Shown here: one piece after another, positions 1 through 6,925 of the stretch
Numbering within the stretch: position 1 is the first letter of the stretch
Layout of the letters: each line of letters opens with the position of its first letter
From: Actinomycetes bacterium
GTDB taxonomy: Bacteria > Actinomycetota > Acidimicrobiia > Acidimicrobiales > RAAP-2
Direction: 5' to 3'
Length of the DNA stretch: 11,435 bases
Assembly: GCA_021849765.1 (NCBI GenBank)
Contig: JAJZSM010000024.1
Location: 1-11,435, forward strand
Notes under the pieces: model-generated
What the model saw: only the letters and a program-made list of their open reading frames with translations
What the model was told of the DNA's origin: nothing
The model's database searches: none
Translations under genes and position numbers: made by a program

Positions 1-198
1 TCTATCGACACGCCCATCTACGGCACCGGACCCCAGTCCGACGAGTTCAAAGCCCGTCTCGGTGCCGGCGTGCTCTTCCCCAAGCGACTCGGCTACGCGA
101 GCGAGTACGCGTCGCTGGCCGTTGAGCTGCTCGCCAACAGCTACATGAACGCCGAGTCGATCCGCATCGACGCCGGCATCCGCATGCAGCCGAAATAG
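1..198 (+). CDS. SDR-family 3-hydroxyacyl-CoA dehydrogenase (HSD10-like), C-terminal fragment
   Basis: Frame 1 is open from the window edge to a TAG at 196-198 and gives the last 65 residues of a protein whose start lies outside the window. The tail contains FPKRLG, then EYASL, and ends IRIDAGIRMQPK. It matches the C-terminal pattern of short-chain dehydrogenases of the HSD17B10 / 2-methyl-3-hydroxybutyryl-CoA dehydrogenase type (FPxRLG, EYAxL, VIRLDGAIRM). Family members oxidise 3-hydroxyacyl-CoA with NAD+ in the cytoplasm, in fatty-acid or isoleucine degradation. The Rossmann fold and the catalytic Ser-Tyr-Lys are not in the window. The gene converges on the ABC permease, with one base between the stop codons, so it is probably unrelated to the minus-strand block. 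The family call is fairly secure; exact substrate is not. Confidence 0.85.
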   Translation, partial: SIDTPIYGTGPQSDEFKARLGAGVLFPKRLGYASEYASLAVELLANSYMNAESIRIDAGIRMQPK

Positions 199-199
199 T

Positions 200-1780
200 T
201 CAACCCGCGAGGTCGCGCCGGGCGAACCACCCGATCGCAGCCGCGAGCGCGACGGCGCCCACGACCACGAACCCCGCAACCGTGCCCCAGTCGGGCGCCA
301 CCGCGGGCACGAGTCGCGAGTAGTGGTAGATCGACGCGTCCACGACCGCCGCCGGCCAGTGCAGCGGCGGGCCGAGGACGGCGTCGAGGTAGCTGAGCGC
401 GAGCAGCCCGCTCAAGGTGACCTGCACCAATCGGGGCACCAGCGCGACCGCCAGCGCCGCCACGCCGAGCACCAGGGGCACCCCGGTGAGCGCGTTGGTG
501 GTGGCGGCGAGCGCGGTCGGCAACGACAGCGACGAACCGCCCGAGCCGACGCCGACCCAGATGCCCACCGCCGTCACGACGGCCACGAGAACGGCCCCGA
601 CGCCCGCGACGACGCTCGTCGATCCGAGCCAGGCCCGCCGCCCCGCGCCGTTGCCCAGGGGCAGTTCGAGACGCCCCGACACGACGTCCGCACCAACCGT
701 CGCGACCACCGACACGACGAAGAACCCGAGCCCGAGCGCGAGAAACGTGCTGATCTCGCCCACGTAGCCGCGCACCGAGACCAGCTCGCCCAGGTGCCAG
801 CGGGCCAGGAGTTGGGCGAAGGACCGGTCCGTACGGCCGAAGGTGACCAGCGCGTTCGTGAGGTAGCCGATGACGAGGCCCACCACGCCCGTCACGACGA
901 GCCAGACGACGAGCGTGCTCGCGAGTTCGCGCCAGGCGAAGCGCCACGTCGACGTGAGCAGCGCCGGCCGCAAGGTCCCGCGATCGCTGCGCCGCCACCA
1001 CGCCGATCCGACGTCCCGGTGGCCCGCCATCGACACGAGCACCGCCACGACGAGCACCGGGGTGACCAACAGTGGCACCAGCCAGACGGCCTCGCGGTGT
1101 TGGAAGGCCCCGACGCGCTCGAGCCACCCGAAGGGCGTGAGCGACGCCAGCCAAGACCCGTTGGTCGACGCGTCGGCCACCATGCGCGCCAGGTACCCGA
1201 CGCCGATCGCGCCGAGGGCCATTTGGGAGGCCGAACGACGCGGCGCGAGTAGTTCGGAGGCCACCAGGCCAGTCGCCTGGGCGCACCAGGCGAGTCCGGT
1301 CAGTCCGGCGCCGTAGAGGACGCTGTCGAGGGGCTGCTGACCGTTGGCGACGAGCGCGACGAAGACGGCGAGACCCACCGCGACCCCGCTGAGGGCGAGC
1401 ACGCCGATGGTCTCGCGGTAGACCGTCGCGCGCGAGACCCGCTCGATGACGAGCAGGTCCCAGGTACCGGTGTCCTCGGCCCCCCGGGTGACGCGCGTCG
1501 CACCGAGCGCCGCCCAGATCGCGACCGCCAGGGTCACCACGATGCCCACCTTCCACAGCACGTACGCGCCCGCGGTGTCCAGGCCGGTGAAGTCGCCGTA
1601 GAGGGCCCGGAAGGCCGGATTGCGCAACAGCGCCGAGACGCCGGTCAGCGCGAGCGCGCCACCGCTGATGTTGTAGGTGGCGACGGCCACCGTAACGATC
1701 ACGACGAGCAGTGCGGCCATCACGACCGTGGTGAGGCGGATCTGACACCAGGTGACCCCGCGGGCGGAGCGCGGACCCAT
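200..1780 (-). CDS. ABC transporter permease, polyketide-antibiotic-exporter type (12 TM)
   Basis: A 526-residue membrane protein with about twelve hydrophobic segments: around residues 15-35, 76-95, 125-147, 158-178, 187-200, 233-251, 288-312, 344-366, 388-410, 432-448, 452-470 and 500-520. Length and two-half layout fit the single-polypeptide permeases of actinobacterial ABC-2 exporters annotated as exporters of polyketide antibiotics. The ATG at 1780 directly abuts the TAG of the ATPase gene (1783-1781), so the two are almost certainly translated together. An internal Met at residue 21 is a possible later start, but it would fall inside the first helix. The protein would form the membrane pore for the ATPase next door. 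Substrate is unknown; similar pairs are assigned to drug, lipid or antibiotic efflux mostly by homology. Whether it belongs functionally with the upstream redox genes is open. Confidence 0.82.
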   Translation of the reverse strand: MGPRSARGVTWCQIRLTTVVMAALLVVIVTVAVATYNISGGALALTGVSALLRNPAFRALYGDFTGLDTAGAYVLWKVGIVVTLAVAIWAALGATRVTRGAEDTGTWDLLVIERVSRATVYRETIGVLALSGVAVGLAVFVALVANGQQPLDSVLYGAGLTGLAWCAQATGLVASELLAPRRSASQMALGAIGVGYLARMVADASTNGSWLASLTPFGWLERVGAFQHREAVWLVPLLVTPVLVVAVLVSMAGHRDVGSAWWRRSDRGTLRPALLTSTWRFAWRELASTLVVWLVVTGVVGLVIGYLTNALVTFGRTDRSFAQLLARWHLGELVSVRGYVGEISTFLALGLGFFVVSVVATVGADVVSGRLELPLGNGAGRRAWLGSTSVVAGVGAVLVAVVTAVGIWVGVGSGGSSLSLPTALAATTNALTGVPLVLGVAALAVALVPRLVQVTLSGLLALSYLDAVLGPPLHWPAAVVDASIYHYSRLVPAVAPDWGTVAGFVVVGAVALAAAIGWFARRDLAG

Positions 1781-2659
1781 CTACCCGCGCGACTCGTCGT
1801 AGTACGAGAGGAAGATCTCCTCAAGGCTTGACTCGTGGGTGCGCATCGACGTGATCGTGCCCCGACCAAGCACGACGAGCAGCGGCTCGAGGGGCCCGAC
1901 CACTCGGACTCGGACCTCGTCGCCCTCGCGCGACACGACGCTCACACCCGGGACCGATTCCAGGTCGTCGAACTCGCCGGCCACGTCAATCTCCACGCCG
2001 ACGACGTCACGGAGCTCGTCGATCGCCGATACGGTGACGAGGCGGCCATCGCGGATCATCGCGACGCGCTCACAGAGGTGCTGCACCTCGGCCAAGATGT
2101 GCGAGCTGAGCAGCACCGCCTGACCCCGCGCTTGGGCCCCCAGCACGCAGTCGCGAAAGACCCGCTCCATCAGCGGGTCGAGTCCCGCGGTCGGCTCATC
2201 GAGCAGCAGCACCGGCGCGCGAGTCGCAAAGGCACTGATCAGGGCCACCTTCTGACGATTCCCCTTCGAGTACGCCCGTATCCGCTTGGCGGGGTCGAGC
2301 TCGAAACGCGCGATCAGGTCGTCGCGGTAGGACTCGTCGACCTCGCCGTGCAGAGAGCCCAGCAGCGTGATGACCTCGAGCCCCGTGAGCTGGGGCCAGA
2401 GCGCCACCTCGCCCGGCACGTACGCGACGGCCCGGCGAGCCTGCGCCGAGCCGGCACGGTGGCCGAGGATGGACGCGGTGCCCGAGGTCGGGTGCAAGAG
2501 CCCAAGCAGCAGTCGCAGGGTGGTGGTCTTGCCGGCACCGTTGGGGCCGAGAAACCCGACCACCTCCCCGGCGTCGACCGCGAGACTCAACCCATCGACG
2601 GCCTTGGTCGGTCCGAAGTGCTTGGAGAGGCGAACCGCCTCGAGGGCGTGACCGGACAC
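1781..2659 (-). CDS. ABC transporter ATP-binding protein (exporter ATPase)
   Basis: A 292-residue ATPase with all canonical motifs: Walker A GPNGAGKT (residues 38-45), Q90 in the Q-loop, signature YSKGNRQKV (130-138, the variant common in ABC-2 exporters), Walker B VLLLDEP (150-156), D-loop AGLD (158-161) and H-loop H187 (SSH). The C-terminal 75 residues form the extra domain often seen in this exporter group and end EEIFLSYY. It powers the permease encoded immediately downstream. The start is a GTG at 2659, only nine codons before the conserved LSKHF region. No good ribosome-binding site precedes it. A TAGATT hexamer six bases upstream (complement of 2666-2671) makes a leaderless transcript possible. 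It lies 47 bases after the Ig-like protein gene on the same strand, so it may be a separate transcription unit or the tail of the operon. Confidence 0.93.
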   Translation of the reverse strand: MSGHALEAVRLSKHFGPTKAVDGLSLAVDAGEVVGFLGPNGAGKTTTLRLLLGLLHPTSGTASILGHRAGSAQARRAVAYVPGEVALWPQLTGLEVITLLGSLHGEVDESYRDDLIARFELDPAKRIRAYSKGNRQKVALISAFATRAPVLLLDEPTAGLDPLMERVFRDCVLGAQARGQAVLLSSHILAEVQHLCERVAMIRDGRLVTVSAIDELRDVVGVEIDVAGEFDDLESVPGVSVVSREGDEVRVRVVGPLEPLLVVLGRGTITSMRTHESSLEEIFLSYYDESRG

Positions 2660-2665
2660 GACTGC

Positions 2666-2671
2666 AATCTA
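2666..2671 (-). promoter_or_regulatory. candidate -10 element for a leaderless ABC ATPase transcript
   Basis: On the minus strand TAGATT ends six bases before the GTG start codon at 2659. In actinobacteria a -10 box this close to the start codon is typical of leaderless mRNAs, and no Shine-Dalgarno sequence is visible here. No convincing -35 hexamer is seen at the usual spacing. This is a weak call from sequence alone. Confidence 0.25.
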
Positions 2672-2684
2672 TCGGACGACATGG

Positions 2685-2716
2685 CGCGCTCGGTGCGCGG
2701 GCTCGGTCAGCGAGCC
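2685..2716 (-). terminator. two tandem GC hairpins at the end of the Ig-like gene
   Basis: Reading the minus strand, a perfect 6-bp stem (GGCTCG / CGAGCC, 2716-2711 with 2705-2700, 5-base loop) contains the stop codon of the Ig-like gene in its loop. It is followed by a 5-bp stem (CGCGC / GCGCG, 2699-2695 with 2689-2685, 5-base loop). No U tract follows. GC hairpins without a U tract can attenuate transcription or protect mRNA 3' ends in actinobacteria. The position between two gene groups fits, but in DNA this GC-rich short stems also arise by chance. Confidence 0.3.
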
Positions 2717-3276
2717 GTCTTCACCGGCCCCTGCTGGACACGCACGACCAACGAGATGAGCGTCAGCCACACGCCGATCACCAACATGAGCAGCACGAGC
2801 ACCGTCCATCGGCCGATGAGCCCATCAGGTCGCAGACTCTCCACCGCGCCCGCGAAGGGGTCAGTGCGTGCCGCCTGAACCGTCAGCGACGTCGTCGCAA
2901 GTACCGCACCGGAACCGTCGACCGCCGACGCAGCGAAGTTCTGCGTGCCAGCCCACGTCGGCTGATACGTGATCGTGGCGACCCCGGCGGCGTCGGTCGT
3001 CGCCGTGCCGATCTGCAGCAGCGGGGCACCGGCGAACTCCTCGACGTGCACGTAGAAGTTGACCGTCGTGTCCGCCATCGGCGCCGCGGCCGCGCTGGCG
3101 ACCTGGGCCGTCAGCTCGACACCGCGGTGGGACGCGGGACTGCCCGACGTCAGGGCGAGCGTCGCGCCGGTGGAGGCCGCTGCCGGAAGGGCGGCCGCAG
3201 CAACGCTGAGCAGCACCACGCCACTCAGCCCCGCGAGTGCGCGCGTCGCGCGACGAGAGAATTTGGCTACGGACAT
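2707..3276 (-). CDS. secreted Ig-like domain protein with C-terminal membrane anchor
   Basis: The product is 189 residues. Residues 1-35 form a signal peptide (basic SRRATR, hydrophobic core, then an Ala-rich PAAAS cleavage region). Residues about 38-135 look like one extracellular beta-sandwich of the bacterial Ig-like kind, with repeated polar beta strands and the pattern TTDAAGVATITYQP followed by WAGTQNFAASA. Residues 157-178 are a single transmembrane helix followed by a short basic tail. There are no cysteines or heme motifs. The start is well fixed: an AGGAGGT ribosome-binding site lies about 8 bases before ATG 3276, which overlaps the TGA of the NrfD gene by one base (TGATG). This coupling argues for a product made with the NrfD subunit, perhaps a periplasmic accessory or docking subunit. 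I do not recognise a named family. Confidence 0.8.
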   Translation of the reverse strand: MSVAKFSRRATRALAGLSGVVLLSVAAAALPAAASTGATLALTSGSPASHRGVELTAQVASAAAAPMADTTVNFYVHVEEFAGAPLLQIGTATTDAAGVATITYQPTWAGTQNFAASAVDGSGAVLATTSLTVQAARTDPFAGAVESLRPDGLIGRWTVLVLLMLVIGVWLTLISLVVRVQQGPVKTAR

Positions 3277-4682
3277 CACGCGCCCACCTCCTGGGAATCG
3301 AACTCCTCGTGGCCCTCGGCGAGCTCTTCCATTTCCGCCATCGACAGGATCGGGACGAAGCGGAACACGACGAGCAAGAGCAGCGGGATGGCCGCGGTGG
3401 CGGCGATCGTGATCGAGATCGGCACCCACGTGAAGTGATACGTGCCCCAGTTGCCCGCGAGCACGCCGCCCTTGGCCAGTGGCGAGTTCACAAGCGGCTC
3501 GGTCGCCGGGGGGATAACGATGACGAGCCGCTTGATCCAGAGCGCGGCCACCACGAGGAACGAGGCGACCACGACACCACTGGTCGTGCGCAACCGTCGG
3601 AACATCATGATGAACAGGGGCGCGATGCCCCCCGCGACGAAGTAGATCCAGAACGGGATGGCGTAGCGTCCCGCGACGATCTGGTAGACCCAGGCCGATG
3701 CGCCCACCGTCCCCGAGTAGCCATCGATGAGGTACTCGGTGAAGGTGAGGTACAGGTACGCCGCGCCGAAGGCGATCATCAAGAACCCGAGGCGCACGAA
3801 GTGCCGGGGGGTGACGAACTCCTCGAGGTGGAAGAGCTTTCTCGATGCGGCGACCGTCAGCACGACGAGCGCGACGCCGGAGTACAGTGCCGCCACGACG
3901 AAGTAGACGGGCAGGATCGTCTCCATGTAGCCGGCCCTCGAGGACGACGCGAACGCGAAGGACAGCACCGAGTGCACCGAGACAGCCATCGGGATGATCA
4001 TGATGGCGATGAGTCCAATCGCACCGTTCAGACGACGTCGCTCGTAGGGCGTGCCACCGAAGCGTCCGACGAGGACGCGGTAGAGCGACTTGCGCACCTT
4101 CACCCGTGTCGACGGCGCCTCATCCTCGAAGCGCTCGAGGGCGATTGCGGCGTCGGGGACGAGCGGCAGGTAGAAGAAGACGATCGTCGCGAGGAGGTAC
4201 GTGCTCACGGCGAAGAAGTCCCAGAGGATCGGCGACGTGAGGTTCCAGTATGGGGGCCAGACGAGCTCCCAGATCCGGCTCGGTTCGCCCAGGTGCGGGA
4301 TGATGAAGACCATCCCGATGGGCAACGTGACCAGGGCGGTGGCCTCGGCGATCCTCGTGAGCGGCGCACGCCACCCGGCGTGGGTCAGACGAAGAATCGC
4401 CGACACCACGGCGCCGCCGTAGCTCACGCCGATGAAGGTCACGAGGTTGGCCTCGTAGATCGCCCAGAAGGCACCGTCGCTATAACCCGCCGTGCCCAGG
4501 CCGTTGGCGACCTGGTAGATCCAGGCCGCGATGCCGCCCAACACGATCACGGTCAGCACCGCGATCGAGGGCCACCACCACCGGGGCGTCTCGAGCACCG
4601 GCCGCATCGCCGCCGCTCGAAGGTCGGTGTTCTGGGGCGCCGTTTCATCGCGCCCCACGTTTGGAATGATGACGTCAGTCAT
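3276..4682 (-). CDS. NrfD/ActC-type quinone-interacting membrane subunit
   Basis: A 468-residue integral membrane protein with about ten helices (near residues 38-58, 79-98, 112-128, 153-172, 221-238, 257-277, 296-315, 342-360, 371-390, 421-440). Recognisable features match the ActC subunit of alternative complex III within the NrfD/PsrC superfamily: HLGEP (H130), WDFFAVSTY (D155), SVHSVLSF (H237), LEEFVTPRHF, the WGTYHFTW segment and the C-terminal RFVPILSMAEM. In this family the subunit binds menaquinone or ubiquinone and passes electrons to or from a partner iron-sulfur protein, without heme. That partner gene sits 22 bases upstream. The ATG at 4682 has GGAGGGG about 8 bases before it. The usual neighbours ActA, ActD, ActE and the molybdopterin-like part of ActB are absent from this window. 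Family membership is firm; quinone reduction versus quinol oxidation is undetermined. Confidence 0.9.
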   Translation of the reverse strand: MTDVIIPNVGRDETAPQNTDLRAAAMRPVLETPRWWWPSIAVLTVIVLGGIAAWIYQVANGLGTAGYSDGAFWAIYEANLVTFIGVSYGGAVVSAILRLTHAGWRAPLTRIAEATALVTLPIGMVFIIPHLGEPSRIWELVWPPYWNLTSPILWDFFAVSTYLLATIVFFYLPLVPDAAIALERFEDEAPSTRVKVRKSLYRVLVGRFGGTPYERRRLNGAIGLIAIMIIPMAVSVHSVLSFAFASSSRAGYMETILPVYFVVAALYSGVALVVLTVAASRKLFHLEEFVTPRHFVRLGFLMIAFGAAYLYLTFTEYLIDGYSGTVGASAWVYQIVAGRYAIPFWIYFVAGGIAPLFIMMFRRLRTTSGVVVASFLVVAALWIKRLVIVIPPATEPLVNSPLAKGGVLAGNWGTYHFTWVPISITIAATAAIPLLLLVVFRFVPILSMAEMEELAEGHEEFDSQEVGA

Positions 4683-4704
4683 CGGTCCCCTCCAGTCATC
4701 CGCG

Positions 4705-5562
4705 TCACGACGCGCTCGGGTTGTTGTTCAGGTCCTGGCCATGGCCGGGGATGTAGTAGACGCGCGGGTGAGTGCCGTACTCCTCCTTGAAGACGACGGC
4801 GTCGTTCTCGGCGAGGTAGGTGGAGATCTTCACCGTGTTGCCCATGCCGTTTACGGCAGCGTCTGAAGTGAGGTCACCGAAGTAGATGACGCCCATCGGG
4901 CAGTTGGTCACGCACTCGGGCAGCTGGCCGGTGGGCAGCATGGCCGCACACTCGATGCACTTGCCGACGGTGCCCTTCACCTGAGGCACGGGCCACTCAG
5001 GCTCCTGTTTGAACGGCTGACGGGGCGCCGGGACCGGGTCAGACCAGTTGAAGTACCGCGCGTCGTACGGGCAGGCGTTCATGCAGATGCGCGTCCCGAT
5101 GCACTTGCTCTGATCGACGAGTGTGAGGCCCTCCGGAGTGCGGAAGTTCGCCCCGACCGGGCAGACCGGCACGCACGCGGGGTCTTCGCACATCTGGCAC
5201 GGGCGAGGCATGAAGTAGTCCTCGCCGGCGGCGTTCTGCATCGTGTAGACGTTCATCCACGTCTGGTCCTCGTGCAAGTAGTGGGCCGTCTGACAGGCAG
5301 TCGTGCAAAGTTTGCAGCCGTTGCACAGGCGCAGGTCGATGATCATGCACCACTGCTTCACCGGCCCGCTAGGCGTGGTCGTGGCCGGTTGGGAGGCGGC
5401 AGCGAGAGTCTCGGTCAGCGCGCCGAGCACCCCGACGCCCAGGCTGCCGAGGGCCGCCGCCTGGAGGAGTCCGCGTCGGCCGATGGTGACGGCTGCGGCC
5501 GTCAACTCCTCGTGTTGCGCGTCACCGACCGCCACCGTCTCGTTGTCGTGTTTCGTGGTCAT
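4705..5562 (-). CDS. Tat-exported ferredoxin-like iron-sulfur subunit (four-cluster DmsB/PsrB/ActB type)
   Basis: A 285-residue protein with a Tat-like N-terminus (GRRGLLQAAALG, residues 28-39, then a hydrophobic stretch) and four cysteine groups: C80/C83/C86/C90, C122/C125/C130/C134, C154/C160/C164 and C202/C205/C217/C221. This is the arrangement of the electron-transfer subunits of DMSO, polysulfide and nitrate reductases and of the C-terminal part of ActB. The third group reads CIGTRIC where CIGCRxC is usual, so T157 replaces a cluster ligand and a [3Fe-4S] cluster is likely there. It should sit outside the cytoplasmic membrane and carry electrons between the NrfD subunit downstream and the cupredoxins upstream. 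The ATG at 5562 overlaps the preceding stop by four bases (ATGA) and lies just before the Tat region, whereas a longer in-frame start at 5661 would run through the cupredoxin gene. No catalytic Mo subunit is adjacent. Confidence 0.92.
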   Translation of the reverse strand: MTTKHDNETVAVGDAQHEELTAAAVTIGRRGLLQAAALGSLGVGVLGALTETLAAASQPATTTPSGPVKQWCMIIDLRLCNGCKLCTTACQTAHYLHEDQTWMNVYTMQNAAGEDYFMPRPCQMCEDPACVPVCPVGANFRTPEGLTLVDQSKCIGTRICMNACPYDARYFNWSDPVPAPRQPFKQEPEWPVPQVKGTVGKCIECAAMLPTGQLPECVTNCPMGVIYFGDLTSDAAVNGMGNTVKISTYLAENDAVVFKEEYGTHPRVYYIPGHGQDLNNNPSAS

Positions 5563-6299
5563 GCTGCTTCCACCTTGATCGAACCTTCCATCCACTTCAT
5601 GGTCGACATCGCGCCGCCCATGCCATTCGTGCCTGCGCCGCACGGGGCGTAGCACTGCCACGTGAAGGTCCCCGTCTTGGTGGGGACGAACGTCGCGACA
5701 ACCGTCACCGACTTGCCAGTTGGCGCAGCGGGGATCGGCATGTTAAAGCTCAGCCCGGGCACCGTGAAGGTGTGGGCGACCTCCGTGTCCGACACCGACG
5801 AGATCGCGTGTCCCGCGACCGTCTCTTGTCCGGTGGTCGATCCTTGGACCTTCGCGAACATCATCTGAGCCCCCATGAGCGGCGCGGTGCCGTCATCGAA
5901 GCTCACAATCTTGACGGTGACGCGTTCACCGACCTGCACGGTCCAGTTCGGGTTCGTGTACTGCGGCTGATCACCAACACCGGTTAGCGACCCCGTCACG
6001 ATCTTCATCGTCTCGGTCACGTGGCCGTGGGGGGCGATGGGTGCCGGCGGGTTCGAGCGGGTGAGTCTCGTCACGCCGGCGGCGATGCCACCGACCAACG
6101 CGACGGTAACCGCGAGTCCCACCAGGATCCCGGCGATCGACCCGAAGACCACACCACCATTGCGGGCGAATGTTGCGGGACGACGCCAACTCAGACGGCC
6201 GAGGCGGTCGAGCGGGTCGACCGCGCCAAGACGCGCGAGTGGTCCCCGGGCGCTTTCGCGCCCGGGGTCGCTCACGCCAGTGGTGTGGCGGTCACTCAT
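5559..6299 (-). CDS. membrane-anchored CuA-like cupredoxin (His-to-Thr variant), paralog 4
   Basis: 246 residues: a cytoplasmic tail of about 48 residues, one transmembrane helix (about 49-76), and a periplasmic COX2-like beta-sandwich (about 92-246). The first ligand region VAHTFTVPGLSFNMPIP (H176) closely matches the COX2 pattern VxHSFxVPxLGxKMDAxPG. The second region reads CYAPCGAGTNGMGGAM (C216, C220, T224, M227), where COX2 has CAELCGAGHAFM, so the second CuA histidine is Thr. Extra Met residues follow (M231, M234, M237). The closest relatives here are the two upstream genes. ATG 6299 overlaps the upstream stop by four bases (ATGA), and the gene's own stop overlaps the iron-sulfur subunit start. 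It is probably the copper protein closest to that subunit in the complex. A copper chaperone role is the main alternative. A strong hairpin lies inside codons 11-19. Confidence 0.85.
   Translation of the reverse strand: MSDRHTTGVSDPGRESARGPLARLGAVDPLDRLGRLSWRRPATFARNGGVVFGSIAGILVGLAVTVALVGGIAAGVTRLTRSNPPAPIAPHGHVTETMKIVTGSLTGVGDQPQYTNPNWTVQVGERVTVKIVSFDDGTAPLMGAQMMFAKVQGSTTGQETVAGHAISSVSDTEVAHTFTVPGLSFNMPIPAAPTGKSVTVVATFVPTKTGTFTWQCYAPCGAGTNGMGGAMSTMKWMEGSIKVEAA
6244..6267 (-). other. 10-bp perfect RNA hairpin with GAAA tetraloop inside paralog 4
   Basis: The minus strand reads CCCCGGGCGC, GAAA, GCGCCCGGGG: ten uninterrupted G-C pairs closed by a GNRA-type loop, starting about 32 bases after ATG 6299 of the fourth cupredoxin. 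It sits just downstream of the ATGA coupling site, where a stable structure could slow ribosomes, block decay or set the ratio between the small cupredoxins and the rest of the operon. The structure is plain in the sequence; the role is inferred. Confidence 0.55.
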
Positions 6300-6865
6300 G
6301 AAACGACCTTGACCTTGCCTGTCATCCACCCGGCGGTCTTCATGGCGCCGTTCATGCCGACGGTGCCCGTACCGCAGGGAGCAAAGCAGTTCCAGGTGAA
6401 CGTGCCGGTCTTGGTCGGCTTAAACGTTGCGGTGACCACGATGCTCTTGCCCGTCGGTGCGACCGGGATCGGCATGTTAAAGCCCAGGCCGACGATGGTG
6501 AAAGTGTGCGAGACATTGATGTCTGACACGTTGCTCACGGTCTTGCCGCCGGCGACTTCCTTGCCGTTGCTGGTGCCCTTAACCGACGTGTACTTCATGT
6601 ACTTACCCATGAGCGGTGCTGCGCCGTCGTCGTAGCTGATGATCTTGATGGTCACGGTCTGACCCTTGTGCACGGTCCAGGCCGAGTTGGTGATCTTCGG
6701 CTGCTCGCCGCTGCCCGTCAACTTGCCCGTGGTCAGGATCTTCATGACCTCGGTTACGTGACTGGGTGCGGACGCGCCCGCCGTGCCGCCACTGACGACG
6801 CCGGCGCCCAGCACGGGTGCGATGACGAGTGCCAGGGCCGCTGCCTTGGTCATTGTGTGCTTCAT
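6296..6865 (-). CDS. exported CuA-like cupredoxin (His-to-Thr variant), paralog 3
   Basis: 189 residues with a Sec-type signal peptide (MKHTMTK, hydrophobic 8-27, AGASA near 29-33) and no other membrane segment, so it is probably a soluble extracytoplasmic protein. The COX2-like domain carries H120 (VSHTFTIVGLGFN), C160 and C164 (CFAPC), T168 in place of the second CuA His, then M171, M175 and M181. HVTEVMKILTTG after the signal and DDGAAPLMGKYM (79-90) are shared with the two sister genes. ATG 6865 was chosen because GAGGAG lies about 7 bases upstream; the Met ten codons earlier lacks this and would put charged residues before the signal. The stop overlaps the next gene by four bases. Likely a copper-binding electron carrier, with direct copper binding unproven. 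Confidence 0.85.
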   Translation of the reverse strand: MKHTMTKAAALALVIAPVLGAGVVSGGTAGASAPSHVTEVMKILTTGKLTGSGEQPKITNSAWTVHKGQTVTIKIISYDDGAAPLMGKYMKYTSVKGTSNGKEVAGGKTVSNVSDINVSHTFTIVGLGFNMPIPVAPTGKSIVVTATFKPTKTGTFTWNCFAPCGTGTVGMNGAMKTAGWMTGKVKVVS

Positions 6866-6899
6866 CTCATATCTCCTCTTGGTTGAGTACTGCAATCCC

Positions 6900-6920
6900 G
6901 CTCGAACGCCCTGTTCGAGC
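6900..6920 (-). other. intergenic stem-loop between cupredoxin paralogs 2 and 3
   Basis: A perfect 8-bp inverted repeat (GCTCGAAC 6900-6907, GTTCGAGC 6913-6920) with a 5-base loop lies five bases after the stop codon of the upstream cupredoxin gene. No U run follows, so it is not a textbook terminator. A place between two short, probably abundant messages suggests an RNA-stability or attenuation element. Confidence 0.45.
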
Positions 6921-6925
6921 TGGCC

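Noticed and set aside
141..1748. Long minus-strand reading frame (535 codons) overlapping the ABC permease
   Set aside because: It is Arg/Gly-rich with no domain pattern and lies over a permease with clear membrane helices; long shadow frames are expected at this GC content.
1835..2878. Plus-strand reading frame of 347 codons opposite the ABC ATPase
   Set aside because: It is antisense to an ATPase with all canonical motifs and shows no family features.
3237..4790. Long plus-strand reading frame (517 codons) opposite the NrfD gene
   Set aside because: It is rich in Asp, Glu, His and Arg with no recognisable fold; the opposite strand encodes a well-conserved NrfD protein.
5563..5661. Longer start for the iron-sulfur subunit at 5661
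   Set aside because: It would overlap the cupredoxin gene by about 100 bases and place a charged stretch before the Tat signal; the ATGA overlap at 5562 fits better.
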